This document shows, piece after piece, positions 43,323 to 53,462 of a DNA stretch of 64,000 bases. The DNA comes from Metabacillus litoralis. GTDB lineage: Bacteria > Bacillota > Bacilli > Bacillales > Bacillaceae. Position 1 is the first letter of the stretch; each line of letters starts with the position of its first letter. A program made the position numbers and the translations under genes. The stretch is from the NCBI RefSeq assembly GCF_003667825.1, contig NZ_CP033043.1, positions 1,675,001 to 1,739,000 of the forward strand, read 5' to 3'. The notes beneath the pieces were generated by a model. It was not told the origin of the DNA. It saw nothing but the letters and a program-made list of their open reading frames with translations, and did no database searches.

Positions 43323-44339
43323 ATGGAAATGGACCACAATATTCGTCTCACTTCATCAGAATTAGCTTCACTTTGGACAGCATATATGAATAACAGTATG
43401 TCTAAATGCGTACTAAAATATTTTAAAGCAAAAACACAAGATACAGAAATTAGTTCAGTACTAGATCTTGCAATAGAAATATCAGAAACAATGATTAAAG
43501 ATATAACAGATATTTACGAAAAAGAAAACCATGCTATACCTGTTGGTTTTAACGAGAAAGAAGATTTAAACCTTAATGCACCTGCACTATATTCTGATAC
43601 ATTCCATCTGAAGTTTGTTCATAATATGGCAAGACACGGGATGACCACCTACGGAGCATCTTTCGCTGGATGTGCTCGTTCAGATGTAAAGGAACTTATC
43701 TCCAAAGCAATTGACATGACAAGAGATTTATATAACAAGTCATTAAGTGTGTTATTAGAAAAAGGATTATACTCCAGAGCTGCTTCTATTCCAATACCCG
43801 ATAAAGTGGAGTTTATAGAAAAACAGGGCTATTTAACAGGATGGTTCGGAGAAAGACGTCCGATGAATGCTATTGAAATTATGCATTTTTATAACAATAT
43901 GGAGCGAAATGCCCTTGGCAAAGCATTGTTGCTAGGTTTTGCTCAAACAGCTAGCTTAGAAGAAGTAAGAAACTTTATGGTTAGAGGTGCTCATATTGCA
44001 AGCAAAGTTGTAGAGTTTATGGCTCATATCCTATCTGAAGAAAATCTTTCAGAAACGCCAACGATGGATTCAGACGTCTTAAAATCAACCACTCCTCCCT
44101 TTTCAGATAAACTCATGATGTTTCAAGTATCCCTATTATCTGGAATGTCACTTGGATATTATGGTGTAGCTTTAGGTACGGTTTCAAGACGTGATTTAGG
44201 TTCTAAATTTATGCGTATTACGATGGAAGCTGTTCAATATGCGGAGGATGGTGCAAATATTATGATTGAACATAAATGGATTGAAAAGCCGCCTTCTTCC
44301 ATTGATAACATTGAAATTGCTAAAACAAAAAAGAAATAA
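43323..44339 (+). CDS. DUF3231 family protein (intact copy 1)
   Basis: The 338-residue soluble protein consists of two related halves. The first has SDTFHLKFVHNMARHGMTTYG and the second has SDKLMMFQVSLLSGMSLGYYG, with shared SDxx...YG-x-x-x-x-x-x-x-RxDL patterns. The halves probably each form a helical bundle of the ferritin-like kind. DUF3231 proteins are common in Bacillus and sometimes linked to sporulation or stress, but the function is unknown. GGAGG lies upstream of ATG 43323. A second intact copy (56295-57299) and a dead copy (1-180) are in the window. Confidence 0.88.
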   Translation: MEMDHNIRLTSSELASLWTAYMNNSMSKCVLKYFKAKTQDTEISSVLDLAIEISETMIKDITDIYEKENHAIPVGFNEKEDLNLNAPALYSDTFHLKFVHNMARHGMTTYGASFAGCARSDVKELISKAIDMTRDLYNKSLSVLLEKGLYSRAASIPIPDKVEFIEKQGYLTGWFGERRPMNAIEIMHFYNNMERNALGKALLLGFAQTASLEEVRNFMVRGAHIASKVVEFMAHILSEENLSETPTMDSDVLKSTTPPFSDKLMMFQVSLLSGMSLGYYGVALGTVSRRDLGSKFMRITMEAVQYAEDGANIMIEHKWIEKPPSSIDNIEIAKTKKK

Positions 44340-44801
44340 AGAAGCGGCTATTGTTTAAATTCAATGTGAGATTCTTTAAATGTCGCAGGTGGTTGGAAAG
44401 AAAATTATTCTTCGTTCCGGTTGATTTACTGCATCCTTTATTACACCCCTAGGTTGATTTTGTCCCAAACATTAACGATATTTGGGACAATTTAGTTATT
44501 TATGTATTCTATTATTTTCTTTCTGCTTACAAAATGAGAAAGACTTACAAAAGGTGAGCTAGGTAGTAGTAGCATCGTTGAGGCAGCATTTCGAGCTTTA
44601 TAAAGAGCACTTAAAATAAAGGAAATCCTGCCCAACCTTTCCTTCTATTAATTTTGTACGCTGCACTCTTTGGCAATTAGATGGAGCTATAGGCTGAAAA
44701 AGAGACTTATTAAACTATTCTGCGATTAGCTGAAGAAAATAAAGAACAAAAACAGCCATAATAGCACATCTTTTTCATCTATTGAGCCTATTTGAAGTTA
44801 G
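44340..44801. other. Intergenic region, no supported gene
   Basis: About 460 bases with only the hairpin at 44460-44490. No frame with a ribosome site was found. Confidence 0.4.
44460..44490 (+). terminator. Possible terminator after DUF3231 copy 1
   Basis: TTGTCCCAAA pairs with TTTGGGACAA over a short loop. The following sequence is T-rich but has no long T-run. Confidence 0.45.
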
Positions 44802-45425
44802 TTATTTAACATGTAAATTTTTTACATTTATTTTCATTAATTTAGCGATCTGTTGCTCATCTGTATTGGGGTTTTGTTCAAGTTGATTAATAACTAGCTC
44901 TTGTCTCTGTAAAGAATGGTTTTGACTTAATTTAACTTTTCCTTCTATCTTATTGATCTTTATTTTAAAACCTTGAACTCCTTTGTTCATACCAGCAAGA
45001 AACTCGGCATCTACATCCTCCAATCTATATGTACTTTCAGGAGTTTCATATTTTAATACCATATCATGTAAAGAACCTATTAACTCATTATCATCTTCTA
45101 ATAGTTCAACTTCTCCTTATACATGAACTGTCACGTAATTCCATGTTGGTACTGCTTTATTCGTCTCATACCAAGATGGTGAGATATAACAATGAGGACC
45201 ATGAAAAATAGCTAAAACTGTTTGATTTTTAATATCCTGCCACTGAGGATTTGGACGAGCAAAGTGCCCATATAAGTAAGAATTCTCCTTGTTTAAAATT
45301 AACGGTAAATGTGTTGCAAATGGCATTCCATTGTGTTGAGAAAAAAGAGTCGCAAAACTATGTTCTTTTATAACGTCGTGAGCCATCTTTTCATCTGTAA
45401 TCTTAAAATATTTTGGAATATACAT
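44802..45425 (-). pseudogene. paiB: PaiB-type FMN-binding negative regulator, nonsense mutation
   Basis: The frame from 45425 gives 102 residues ([20 protein letters not shown] and so on, with the [10 protein letters not shown] strand), then a TAA at 45117-45119. Without a break the same frame continues [20 protein letters not shown] to a normal C-terminus at 44802. Total 207 sense codons, the usual PaiB length. A single TAT-to-TAA or TAC-to-TAA change explains it, since PaiB proteins have Tyr after this Val. PaiB represses degradative enzyme and sporulation genes in B. subtilis. It lies downstream of paiA in the marR-paiA-paiB operon. Confidence 0.85.
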
Positions 45426-45448
45426 CGTAAGCCACCTTTCAAGAAATG

Positions 45449-45970
<522 letters not shown>

Positions 45971-45989
45971 TTATGTATCGCTCCTTATG

Positions 45990-46442
45990 TCAATAATTTC
46001 TCTTGTTTCCTTTCTTAACGAACTCCCAATCAACTTCCACATTTCCCCTTACTCTTTGTAAAAGATTAAAAATAGTCTCCACTTCAATTTCAGAAAACCC
46101 CTCTAATGCAACACTATTAGAATGTTCATTTTCTCTTTTTATAAAGGGATAAAGATTTTTCCCTTTCTCTGTTGGAAAAAGTTTTTTTATTTTTTGATTA
46201 TGTTCATCGTTCTTCTTTTCAATAAAACCATTTATTTCAAGTTTTTTTATAGCACGTGCCGCTGTTGTTCTATCTACTTTTATCATTTCAGCTAGCTTTT
46301 CCTGAATGATTCCTGGGCTTTCACATATTCTCACAAGGTACAAGTATTGCCCTTTTGTAAGCTCAAACTCTTTAAATTCTATATTACTTATAGAATCTAA
46401 AGCTCTTGCTATCATTCCAATTTCACGAAGAATTTCCTTCAT
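45990..46442 (-). CDS. MarR-family transcriptional regulator
   Basis: The 150-residue protein has a winged helix-turn-helix (about residues 30-95, IIQEKLAEMIKVDRTTAARAI, then the wing GFIEKKNDEHNQKIKKLFPTE) flanked by dimerisation helices. It is the first gene of the marR-paiA-paiB operon and probably represses it, through two TTGTTG-like dyads in front of its own start (46464-46481 and 46512-46529). TAAGGAG precedes ATG 46442. Likely ligand is a polyamine or small phenolic; unknown. Confidence 0.85.
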   Translation of the reverse strand: MKEILREIGMIARALDSISNIEFKEFELTKGQYLYLVRICESPGIIQEKLAEMIKVDRTTAARAIKKLEINGFIEKKNDEHNQKIKKLFPTEKGKNLYPFIKRENEHSNSVALEGFSEIEVETIFNLLQRVRGNVEVDWEFVKKGNKRNY

Positions 46443-46463
46443 AACATACTCCTTAGCTTATTT

Positions 46464-46481
46464 TTGTTGTAAATGCAACAA
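46464..46481. promoter_or_regulatory. MarR-type operator, proximal
   Basis: TTGTTGTAAATGCAACAA is a dyad (TTGTTG/CAACAA) 22 bases before the marR start. Confidence 0.75.
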
Positions 46482-46511
46482 ATATAGGTTACCTTAACTA
46501 TATACCAACTT

Positions 46512-46529
46512 TTATTGTAAATGCAACAA
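46512..46529. promoter_or_regulatory. MarR-type operator, distal
   Basis: TTATTGTAAATGCAACAA repeats the proximal site 48 bases away. On the minus strand a TTGCAT inside it and a TATAGT 18 bases further on form a plausible sigma-A promoter, so binding at both sites would block it. Confidence 0.7.
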
Positions 46530-46585
46530 AATATTCAGTCACATTAACTGTAGTGACTCTGATTTACATATTGCAATGCCTAATT

Positions 46586-46649
46586 AAAAAACCGACAATT
46601 CGGAATTAAAGTGGCTTTAAACCACTGATCCTGAATTGTCGGTTTTTTT
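46586..46649 (-). terminator. Terminator of the DAB operon
   Basis: CCGACAATTC pairs with GAATTGTCGG, with extra inner pairing (AAGTGG/CCACTG), and T-runs on both sides. It follows the last gene of the DAB operon (stop 46702). A similar stem (CCGACAA/TTGTCGG) stands upstream of the operon at 52543-52612. Confidence 0.85.
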
Positions 46650-46701
46650 AATTAACTGACCCTAAGTCTTTTAAAGATCTCCCTTTATTGATTTTTTTAT
46701 A

Positions 46702-47064
46702 TTAAAATTTTTTCTCGAGATCATTAAATAATTTAAATATCATCACTCGTTCACCTGTACGGGTGCTAATATCAGTATGAAAACTTTTCACTTTTTCTTC
46801 AGTTATAGTTAGTATAATATCTATAAGATCTTCTATACCTGACTCAACTAACTCTGAACGAGTTTTCTTTATCGTTAACATTCCCTCTTTTGTTTCACAA
46901 ACGGCATATTCAGCTGGTGTTAAAACCCCTTGTAGATTTACAATTATCATATCCCGTACTATATCTGTCTTAACAGATACAGATCCACGCCCTAGAAAGT
47001 CCTTTTCCCATTGTGTAATTGCCCTACTTATCTCGGATTCACAAGACCCTTTAGATATTTTCAT
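46702..47064 (-). CDS. ybcI: DUF2294 protein (YbcI-like) of the inorganic carbon operon
   Basis: The 120-residue protein belongs to DUF2294, known in Bacillus as YbcI and in cyanobacteria with carbon-uptake genes. The features are RGSVSVKTDIVRDMIIVNLQG, LTPAEY and FHTDISTRTGERVMIF. Start at ATG 47064 (TAGGAGATG upstream); an ATG at 47085 would lengthen it by 7 residues. It is the last gene before the operon terminator. It may be an accessory or regulator of DabAB. Precise function is not known. Confidence 0.85.
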   Translation of the reverse strand: MKISKGSCESEISRAITQWEKDFLGRGSVSVKTDIVRDMIIVNLQGVLTPAEYAVCETKEGMLTIKKTRSELVESGIEDLIDIILTITEEKVKSFHTDISTRTGERVMIFKLFNDLEKKF

Positions 47065-47234
47065 ATTTAATACATCTCCTAGCAAACAATTAAATTAGTT
47101 TATCCCCATATGCTTTTAATATGTGAGACGATATTTATTCTTAAAAAATTAGTGCCAGTCGTAAATCCTCCATTCAAAAAAAATCCACTAAATACATGGG
47201 TTAGATAGACAAGACTAATTTTTCTAGCTTAAAT

Positions 47235-47525
47235 TTAATAATCTCTAATCACATGACCTTCATACACACCTTCAATATCCAATGTAGTTTCACTGTTTCT
47301 TGAGACCTCTACAATTTTGGACAAAATGTTTTCTTCCAACATTGAGTGTATATGTAAAAATCTAATAACACCTGTTTGAGTTTCCTCAACTTCTTCATAA
47401 GATTTTAAATGATAAACATCAATTGCTTTTCTAATTACTCTTTTAATGCATTCTACATTTTCATAATTAAAATTACTAATTTCTTTTATTGTTTCAATGA
47501 CAAAATCAGTTAAATTAGTTTTCAT
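47235..47525 (-). CDS. ybcH: YbcH-like small protein
   Basis: The 96-residue soluble protein (ISNFNYENVECIKRVIRKAID, then HIHSMLEENILSKIVEVSRN) has the same length and place in the operon as B. subtilis YbcH, between YbcI and YbcF. It has no recognised domain. AAGGAGAG precedes ATG 47525. The symbol rests on position and length, not on a sequence alignment. Confidence 0.6.
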   Translation of the reverse strand: MKTNLTDFVIETIKEISNFNYENVECIKRVIRKAIDVYHLKSYEEVEETQTGVIRFLHIHSMLEENILSKIVEVSRNSETTLDIEGVYEGHVIRDY

Positions 47526-47683
47526 TAAACTCTCCTTTTAATTAGGATAAACCTCATTCCCCTTATTCAAATAGAAAAGATTGTTCACCTAAGTTGAAAA
47601 CTATTTATATATTAAGGTGCATTGAATGTCCTACCTTCCATTCCAAAATGACAAGTGATTATTAGGTAAAGTTTGACTCTGAT

Positions 47684-48181
47684 TTAGTTATTAAAAACCT
47701 CAACATTTGAGATTTTTCCATCTTTATTAGTTACCATTAAACCTTGAACTTTAACATTTGACGGCACTAATGGATGATGACGAATGATATTAACACTATT
47801 TTGGATATTGTCACTACCATATTCTTTTCCATTTAGCCACTCATTGACCGTACCACCTGAAAATTCAGGTCTGCAATTTTGAAAAAGATAATCCAATGTT
47901 TCTATTTTGCCTTTCATTGATTCAAGTTGAGTTTGAACATTAATTTTGGGTGTCCGATTATCTTTTGTTCCTACAACAAAAATTTCCTCAACATTTTCAT
48001 GATAAATGGCAGTAATAACAGACCTCATTATATCTCCATAAGGATGTGAGATTACGGTACCATAGCTTTGTAACGTTAACATATTTTCTGGTTGAATATT
48101 AGTCACTTCTTGTAAAATAGGTTCCAACCTGTTTTCAATGTCCGTTAAAAATAATGCTTTTTTATTTTCATCTAAATTCAT
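47684..48181 (-). CDS. ybcF: Beta-carbonic-anhydrase-like protein without zinc ligands (YbcF-like)
   Basis: The 165-residue protein keeps the beta-carbonic anhydrase core (ALFLTDIENRL at the usual Cys-x-Asp-x-Arg strand, then IMRSVITAIYHENVEEIFVV before the usual His-x-x-Cys). Here the expected Cys is Thr, and at the second site VGTKDNRT replaces the usual VCGHSDCG, so the His and Cys ligands are lost too. It should therefore not be a normal Zn carbonic anhydrase. ATG 48181 is chosen from AAGGGGTG. It lies downstream of dabA and may act as a structural or regulatory subunit. Confidence 0.78.
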   Translation of the reverse strand: MNLDENKKALFLTDIENRLEPILQEVTNIQPENMLTLQSYGTVISHPYGDIMRSVITAIYHENVEEIFVVGTKDNRTPKINVQTQLESMKGKIETLDYLFQNCRPEFSGGTVNEWLNGKEYGSDNIQNSVNIIRHHPLVPSNVKVQGLMVTNKDGKISNVEVFNN

Positions 48182-48256
48182 ATCGTACACCCCTTCTTTA
48201 TTTTTATGAATTCATTGATTTAGTAACAAATCATTTGATAAATGTTATTTTAGAAG

Positions 48257-50881
48257 TTACCAGTTTTCCCAACGTCCTTCTGGATCAACACTAGCCAGTC
48301 GAACCCATCCATTTTGAACTTTTCCTCGAAATGCTGAATCATTATTTAATAACCGTTCAACATATACTCTAGGTGCTTGGATGACAATTAGCAAACGAAG
48401 AGGAGAATGATAAGCCTCAAAATCTGTTTTCATGACGGATTGCCAGGGTAGTCCGGCTAACAAGTCACTTGCATTTCCCTGCATAACACCGAGACCTGCT
48501 GTAACAGTTTGAGTTGCTTTATTTCCGCTACCATAATAATTAGGTGCAACCGTTGAAGCGTAGTATTGTAGATTAATCCATTGGGTCACCGTTCCTGGTC
48601 CCGCAATAATGTTAGCTAGAAGATCACCACTTTCATCCTGCTTCCAATCATAATTATGAAGGAAAGCTCTTCCTTCCAAGTCACAATCCTGAGTTAGTTC
48701 ACGTTGGCCGATAATAAAAGCGGCATTACGAGCTAATCCCCATTCCGGACGTATCTCACTCCAATCTTCTGCAAATCGGTGTGCCTCAGCCTTCGGATTT
48801 TTAAGTTGCGATTGAACATTCGGTAATTGGACTAGACGTTCCGCATTTGCATTTTGGCTTACGTTCGGCATAATAGCTTCAATACGATCAAATGATTCTT
48901 GTGCAGATTTGGTAAGTTCAGGAACATAAATCCAATGTAATTCATCCACCGTTGTTTTATGCTCAGCGGCTACGAAAACAGTGTCCTCAGGGATTTTAAT
49001 CCCTTCAATAGATAGCCTTTCTCTAACCTCTGGAAGGTTACATAATGTAGCTAAAACCCTTGCATTGAATCCACCTGCCGCTCCACCGCAGGCACCACAG
49101 TCGAGAGCAGCGGCATAAGGATTATTGGTACTTTGACTACCATGTCCGCATATGACGACTAAGGGTGCGAAATTCTCTGTTAGCCCCATCATTTTTAGAG
49201 CTTGGTGCGCATAATTCACTTTTTCTTCTTCAAAAAAACCAACAGGTATCTCCGCTTCTGTGTTATGAACATGATTAAGCAAGAGCTTTGTATTAGGTTT
49301 ACGTAACCAATTCTCATGAAGATGACGCATGAAACGACCGGTTCCTCTTGGTACAAAACTACGTGCTACCATTTGTAGACTAAGCCAAGGTCCACTTAGC
49401 TCAGGTAAAAGTAAACTCGCAAGTACATTTTGTTTCATCGTTTTAAATGTATTACTTAAGGAATTAACGGCCTGCTTACGTTGTTGATATAATTTCAGTT
49501 CATTTTCATCTGTGGACTCTTTAATTTTGTGCTGAGGCTTTAGTATAACCGGCAAGGAAGCATGACTGTTATTACTCCCGAGTTCACTAGTCGCAATCGG
49601 TAAGCCAAAAAATCCAGCAATTCCGATCGTTTCAAATGGACCTTCTTTTTCAAGTTGACGACGAAAAGGTTCTGATCGTACATCAATGCAAAATGCAAAT
49701 TGAGCTAATACCGTATTTTTATCTTTGGTCTCTTGTTGTTTAGAGTTAATCTTCTGGCTTAATCGATCTGTGTGTGTTTGTTCCCAAGCTTCTAACCAAA
49801 GCTTCCTACAAAGCTTCTCATCAAAGCTGTAGGCAAATGATAAATATTCGTTTTGTTCAGCAGCTGACATCTGTGACCATTCCTCAATTGTAAGTTCCCC
49901 ACAATGAATCCATGATGCTAAAAGAGGAGTAATCGAAACTTTTTTCTCAGATTGTTGATTTGTCAGAGGCAAATAAGGCTTTATAAGAGCACACTCCATG
50001 GAAATCCTTACTGCTAAATATTCTGTTAGGAGTGCATGTTCATGGCTAGATTGTTGGGACCGCCAAAGCATCATCCCGGCCCACCCAGGTAAGGAGAGCA
50101 AATGACCTTCAAGATAAGGTTGGATTTCTGTTTCAGGGATTTCTAGTGCGGATAACGCTTCTTGTAAAGCCATATGTGCATCTTTAGGCCAACCTTTTAA
50201 ACTTTTCCGTTGCTTTTTACTCAGTGCCGGATCATATTGAATAAGACGCTGCCACGCACGATAAAAACCTTCCTCACGATTTGGCATTGTCCAACCTGCC
50301 TGAGAGTCATCAAGATATAATTTACACCACTTGATGACATGATGATCGAGTATATTGACTAACCTTTCCCCATCCTGATTCTCTATATGCGAACTTAATG
50401 GTTGCATTGGAGTATTCTCGATGCTGTCCGTATTCAGTCCACTAAGTTCATGTGTCAATTTTTCAAGCTTATGTGATGAAAAGAGGTTAGAAGGTAATGG
50501 ATCTAATTTTAGTGCATTATGACAAAATCGCTCCTGGACGTCCCTTGGGATATGAAAGGAATGTGAATCAAGCCAACGATGTAGACTCATTTTCACAAAA
50601 TCTTCATCAATCTCACCCTTACTCTTTGCTGACAGGATCATAGACGCACTAGGGTATATATCAACATCTCGATTATTTTTTAACCAACCTGCAACCTTGT
50701 CAAAAGATTGATTTTCAAGTCCCATCCACGGATTACGTGCTGCAAATGTAGAAATAGGCCAAAGAGGTGCAATTACTCGGCTAGCAGCTTCAATTAAAGT
50801 GTTAATATCACTTTTTTGAAGATTAATATTCATATCTTCCAGTTTTTCATTATCTTTTGTTAAGACAGATGTTCTGCTCAT
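48257..50881 (-). CDS. dabA: DabA, inorganic carbon transporter zinc subunit (YbcC)
   Basis: The 874-residue protein (UPF0753/DUF2309) is the cytoplasmic, beta-carbonic-anhydrase-like subunit of the DAB bicarbonate/CO2 accumulation complex. The predicted zinc site is intact: C398 and D400 in FAFCIDVRSEP, H580 in CGHGSQ and C595 in ALDCGACGG. It couples CO2 hydration to the cation flux through DabB. Its ATG overlaps the stop of dabB by one base (TGATG at 50883-50879), with GGAGG inside the dabB tail, so the two are translationally coupled. A GTG at 50884 is an alternative start. Confidence 0.95.
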   Translation of the reverse strand: MSRTSVLTKDNEKLEDMNINLQKSDINTLIEAASRVIAPLWPISTFAARNPWMGLENQSFDKVAGWLKNNRDVDIYPSASMILSAKSKGEIDEDFVKMSLHRWLDSHSFHIPRDVQERFCHNALKLDPLPSNLFSSHKLEKLTHELSGLNTDSIENTPMQPLSSHIENQDGERLVNILDHHVIKWCKLYLDDSQAGWTMPNREEGFYRAWQRLIQYDPALSKKQRKSLKGWPKDAHMALQEALSALEIPETEIQPYLEGHLLSLPGWAGMMLWRSQQSSHEHALLTEYLAVRISMECALIKPYLPLTNQQSEKKVSITPLLASWIHCGELTIEEWSQMSAAEQNEYLSFAYSFDEKLCRKLWLEAWEQTHTDRLSQKINSKQQETKDKNTVLAQFAFCIDVRSEPFRRQLEKEGPFETIGIAGFFGLPIATSELGSNNSHASLPVILKPQHKIKESTDENELKLYQQRKQAVNSLSNTFKTMKQNVLASLLLPELSGPWLSLQMVARSFVPRGTGRFMRHLHENWLRKPNTKLLLNHVHNTEAEIPVGFFEEEKVNYAHQALKMMGLTENFAPLVVICGHGSQSTNNPYAAALDCGACGGAAGGFNARVLATLCNLPEVRERLSIEGIKIPEDTVFVAAEHKTTVDELHWIYVPELTKSAQESFDRIEAIMPNVSQNANAERLVQLPNVQSQLKNPKAEAHRFAEDWSEIRPEWGLARNAAFIIGQRELTQDCDLEGRAFLHNYDWKQDESGDLLANIIAGPGTVTQWINLQYYASTVAPNYYGSGNKATQTVTAGLGVMQGNASDLLAGLPWQSVMKTDFEAYHSPLRLLIVIQAPRVYVERLLNNDSAFRGKVQNGWVRLASVDPEGRWENW

Positions 50882-52413
50882 CACTGGTTACCTCCTTGAG
50901 ATAAATATTGTTTAAGGTAGTTTGGATGACTTTCTACTGACTTTGTTTTTGCTTCACCTAATTGTACTAACCAAAGATAGAGTACTGCGAAGGAAACAGA
51001 TGAACGATTACGGGCAGCCCACATACCTATAGCACTTCCAAGTAGTAAGAGACATACGACAAGGATCACAACTGACATGGGAGGCTGAACACTTTGATAA
51101 ACAGTTGTATGCAACAACTCATAGAAGAGGTTATGAATGATAAAATATACGATGGCAGCTCCTCCTAAAAATGATAAGCCGGCAATTCGACCAATTCTCC
51201 CCTCTCCTAAAGCTATGAGCTGTGTCCAAGAAACGGACAATGACCACGCTAAGATGAGCGCACTAATCAATTGATAACCTTCTCCAGGAGCCATGATCCA
51301 AAAAGCAACTCCTACAATTAAGCCTAAAGTACGCCCAGCCATGATCCATAAATAAGATGACCTTTCATTAACGCGAGTCGATACTTTGAAACTACTTAAT
51401 GCCGAACCAGCCTGTAAAAACAGCGTAGCTTTGAACAAACCATGTAAAATAAGATGAATTATGGCTGCTAAATACGCACCTAAAGCACACTGAATGAGCA
51501 TAAACCCCATTTGTGCAATTGTTGAGCCTACTAGCTGACGTTTATAATCAACATGGACTAAACTAATTCCAGACCCAATCAATACAGAAATACTTGCAAG
51601 AATAAGTAAAATAATTGAAGCTAGATCACCACTAAAAAGGGGTGAAAATCGAGTTAACATAATCCCACCTGCATTTACTAAACCTGCGTGCATAATCGCA
51701 GAAACAGGCGTCGGAGCAACAACAGATTCAATTAACCACCTTTGAAATGGCCATTGAGCTGCAGGAATTATCACTGCTAATACAATCAATAAATTAATCC
51801 CTGTTCTCTCCCATGCTTCAAGTTGAGCTAAATTTTCATTTGTTAGAGCAAATGATAACTGCCATTGACCTGTACCTTGAAAAAGCCAAATCACAGCGAA
51901 TAATAATGAAAACCAACTTAATGTAAATAAGCGACCAGAAACCTTGGCTGCTTCACTAGCTACTTTCCACCCACTGTTTAAACTTATAAGTAGAGTTAAC
52001 CCGACGAGAGTTGCTCCCCAAGAAATGATCATCAAGCGGAGATCGCCACTTAACCATGCTATTGAAGCAACACCTGTAGTGAATGTAAATAGTGTGAAAT
52101 ACTTACGATAAGAACGATCTCCCAATAAGTAACGTACAGAAAAACGCTGAATGATGAAACCAATTAAAAGAACAAAGAAAGCCATTAACCAAGCTAAAGT
52201 GTCTAGGTACCAAAGCCCAACAACTTTATTCCCACTAGTATTAACGAGAGCCAATAAAGAAACTAAAGGAGGTAAAGCAACGATACCGATATGAATGCGA
52301 ACAAAATTCAATGGTACTCGTGGGTGTAAAAACAATAGTCCACTTAGACCAGAGGCAATCAGCATAATAAAAAATAATGCTAACAATGATGATAAACTCA
52401 GTGAAACAAACAT
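50881..52413 (-). CDS. dabB: DabB, proton-conducting membrane subunit (NdhF-like)
   Basis: The 510-residue membrane protein has about 14 helices and belongs to the NuoL/NdhF (complex I antiporter) family, without NADH modules. It has the typical charged residues in membrane segments, as in PTPVSAIMHAGLVNAGGIML and LHGLFKATLFLQAGSAL. It provides the cation pathway that powers DabA. Short relative to NuoL, as for DabB. GGGGAG precedes ATG 52413. It is the first gene of the operon dabB-dabA-ybcF-ybcH-ybcI. Confidence 0.93.
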   Translation of the reverse strand: MFVSLSLSSLLALFFIMLIASGLSGLLFLHPRVPLNFVRIHIGIVALPPLVSLLALVNTSGNKVVGLWYLDTLAWLMAFFVLLIGFIIQRFSVRYLLGDRSYRKYFTLFTFTTGVASIAWLSGDLRLMIISWGATLVGLTLLISLNSGWKVASEAAKVSGRLFTLSWFSLLFAVIWLFQGTGQWQLSFALTNENLAQLEAWERTGINLLIVLAVIIPAAQWPFQRWLIESVVAPTPVSAIMHAGLVNAGGIMLTRFSPLFSGDLASIILLILASISVLIGSGISLVHVDYKRQLVGSTIAQMGFMLIQCALGAYLAAIIHLILHGLFKATLFLQAGSALSSFKVSTRVNERSSYLWIMAGRTLGLIVGVAFWIMAPGEGYQLISALILAWSLSVSWTQLIALGEGRIGRIAGLSFLGGAAIVYFIIHNLFYELLHTTVYQSVQPPMSVVILVVCLLLLGSAIGMWAARNRSSVSFAVLYLWLVQLGEAKTKSVESHPNYLKQYLSQGGNQ

Positions 52414-52542
52414 AAAAAATTCTCCCCTAAATATAAAAATGATTTATTAAAAGTCATTAAAGTATTTTCATATATTTTTCCTAAAAAGTTATACATTTTA
52501 TTTGCTCTTTACGATTATTTGAATAAATTGTATTTATTAAAT

Positions 52543-52612
52543 AAAAAAAACCGACAACTTCAAGATTCAATGATGATTTAAAATCATTGAATCTTGAAAA
52601 TTGTCGGTTTTA
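52543..52612 (-). terminator. Strong hairpin upstream of dabB, possible attenuator
   Basis: On the minus strand CCGACAA plus a long TTCAAGATTCAATGATT arm pairs with its complement and TTGTCGG, ending in eight T residues. It lies about 130 bases before the dabB start with its T-run facing the operon. It either ends an upstream transcript or is a leader attenuator. Confidence 0.75.
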
Positions 52613-53288
52613 CTTCAACTAACTTCAACGAAGTTTTTTGAAGAACTACCTTTTTTATGTTCAAAAATAAATTGTACTTATAATTATTCTTCTTTTTAAA
52701 AATCGGTATATCTCTAATCTTACATCCTAAATTATGAAATATAACGATTTACGTTACTTTTTCGTCCATATACTTTATAAAGCTTTTTCATCCAATCAAT
52801 ATGAAAATATTAAAAGAATGCTAAAGCCATCATTATTGTAAGAATGTAAAATAAACATCTATCGAATATTAAATCAATACTATAATATACCAAATTATGC
52901 AAATTGTCAACAAACAAATGCTTTATAACTTTCCCTTTCAAATATTTCAACCGGAAAACTATGTAAGTAACACATACATAATTCATCTGTGTTGAATATA
53001 AGATCGTAAGCGTTCCTTAGGTTTTCATGATATTAATCTTTAAAAATAACAAAAAACCGCAAGCAATCTAGACTCACGGATTATCTTATTATTTACGTTA
53101 TTGTTTTAAATTTGAGCCCTTCATCATATTTGCTTAATATTAAGCTCTCCCTGCCAAGTTCCTTCTTCAGATCATTTATCAATCCAACCGGTTGTTGTTC
53201 CGCAATATTGCCTTATATTTATAAAGCAGCTAACAGCGCTTTATTTTAAGTTGTTAGCTCTCCTGTTACAGACTACATAACAAATGTG
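52613..53288. other. Intergenic region without a supported gene
   Basis: About 680 AT-rich bases with short scattered frames but no ribosome site with an open frame. It may hold the dabB promoter. Confidence 0.4.
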
Positions 53289-53462
53289 TTATCTAGTTAA
53301 CTTTCTTTTAATTATTGTTCCGTAATGGACTATTAAATACCCAAAGCAAATCCCCAATAATATTACTGCTCCCCAATAAACGAGTGGAGCTGAGTCAGGA
53401 TTGTATGATAGAAGAAAAGATAATCCTAATCCTACAACTATATATAAAGTTATGAACCTCAT
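53289..53462 (-). CDS. Small two-helix membrane protein (57 aa)
   Basis: The product reads MRFITLYIVVGLGLSFLLSY, then NPDSAPLVYWG and a second helix, ending in a basic tail KRKLTR. A GGGGGAGAGG site lies about 18 bases before the ATG, rather far, so an in-frame non-ATG start further up is possible. It is too small for routine callers. Function unknown. Confidence 0.55.
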   Translation of the reverse strand: MRFITLYIVVGLGLSFLLSYNPDSAPLVYWGAVILLGICFGYLIVHYGTIIKRKLTR

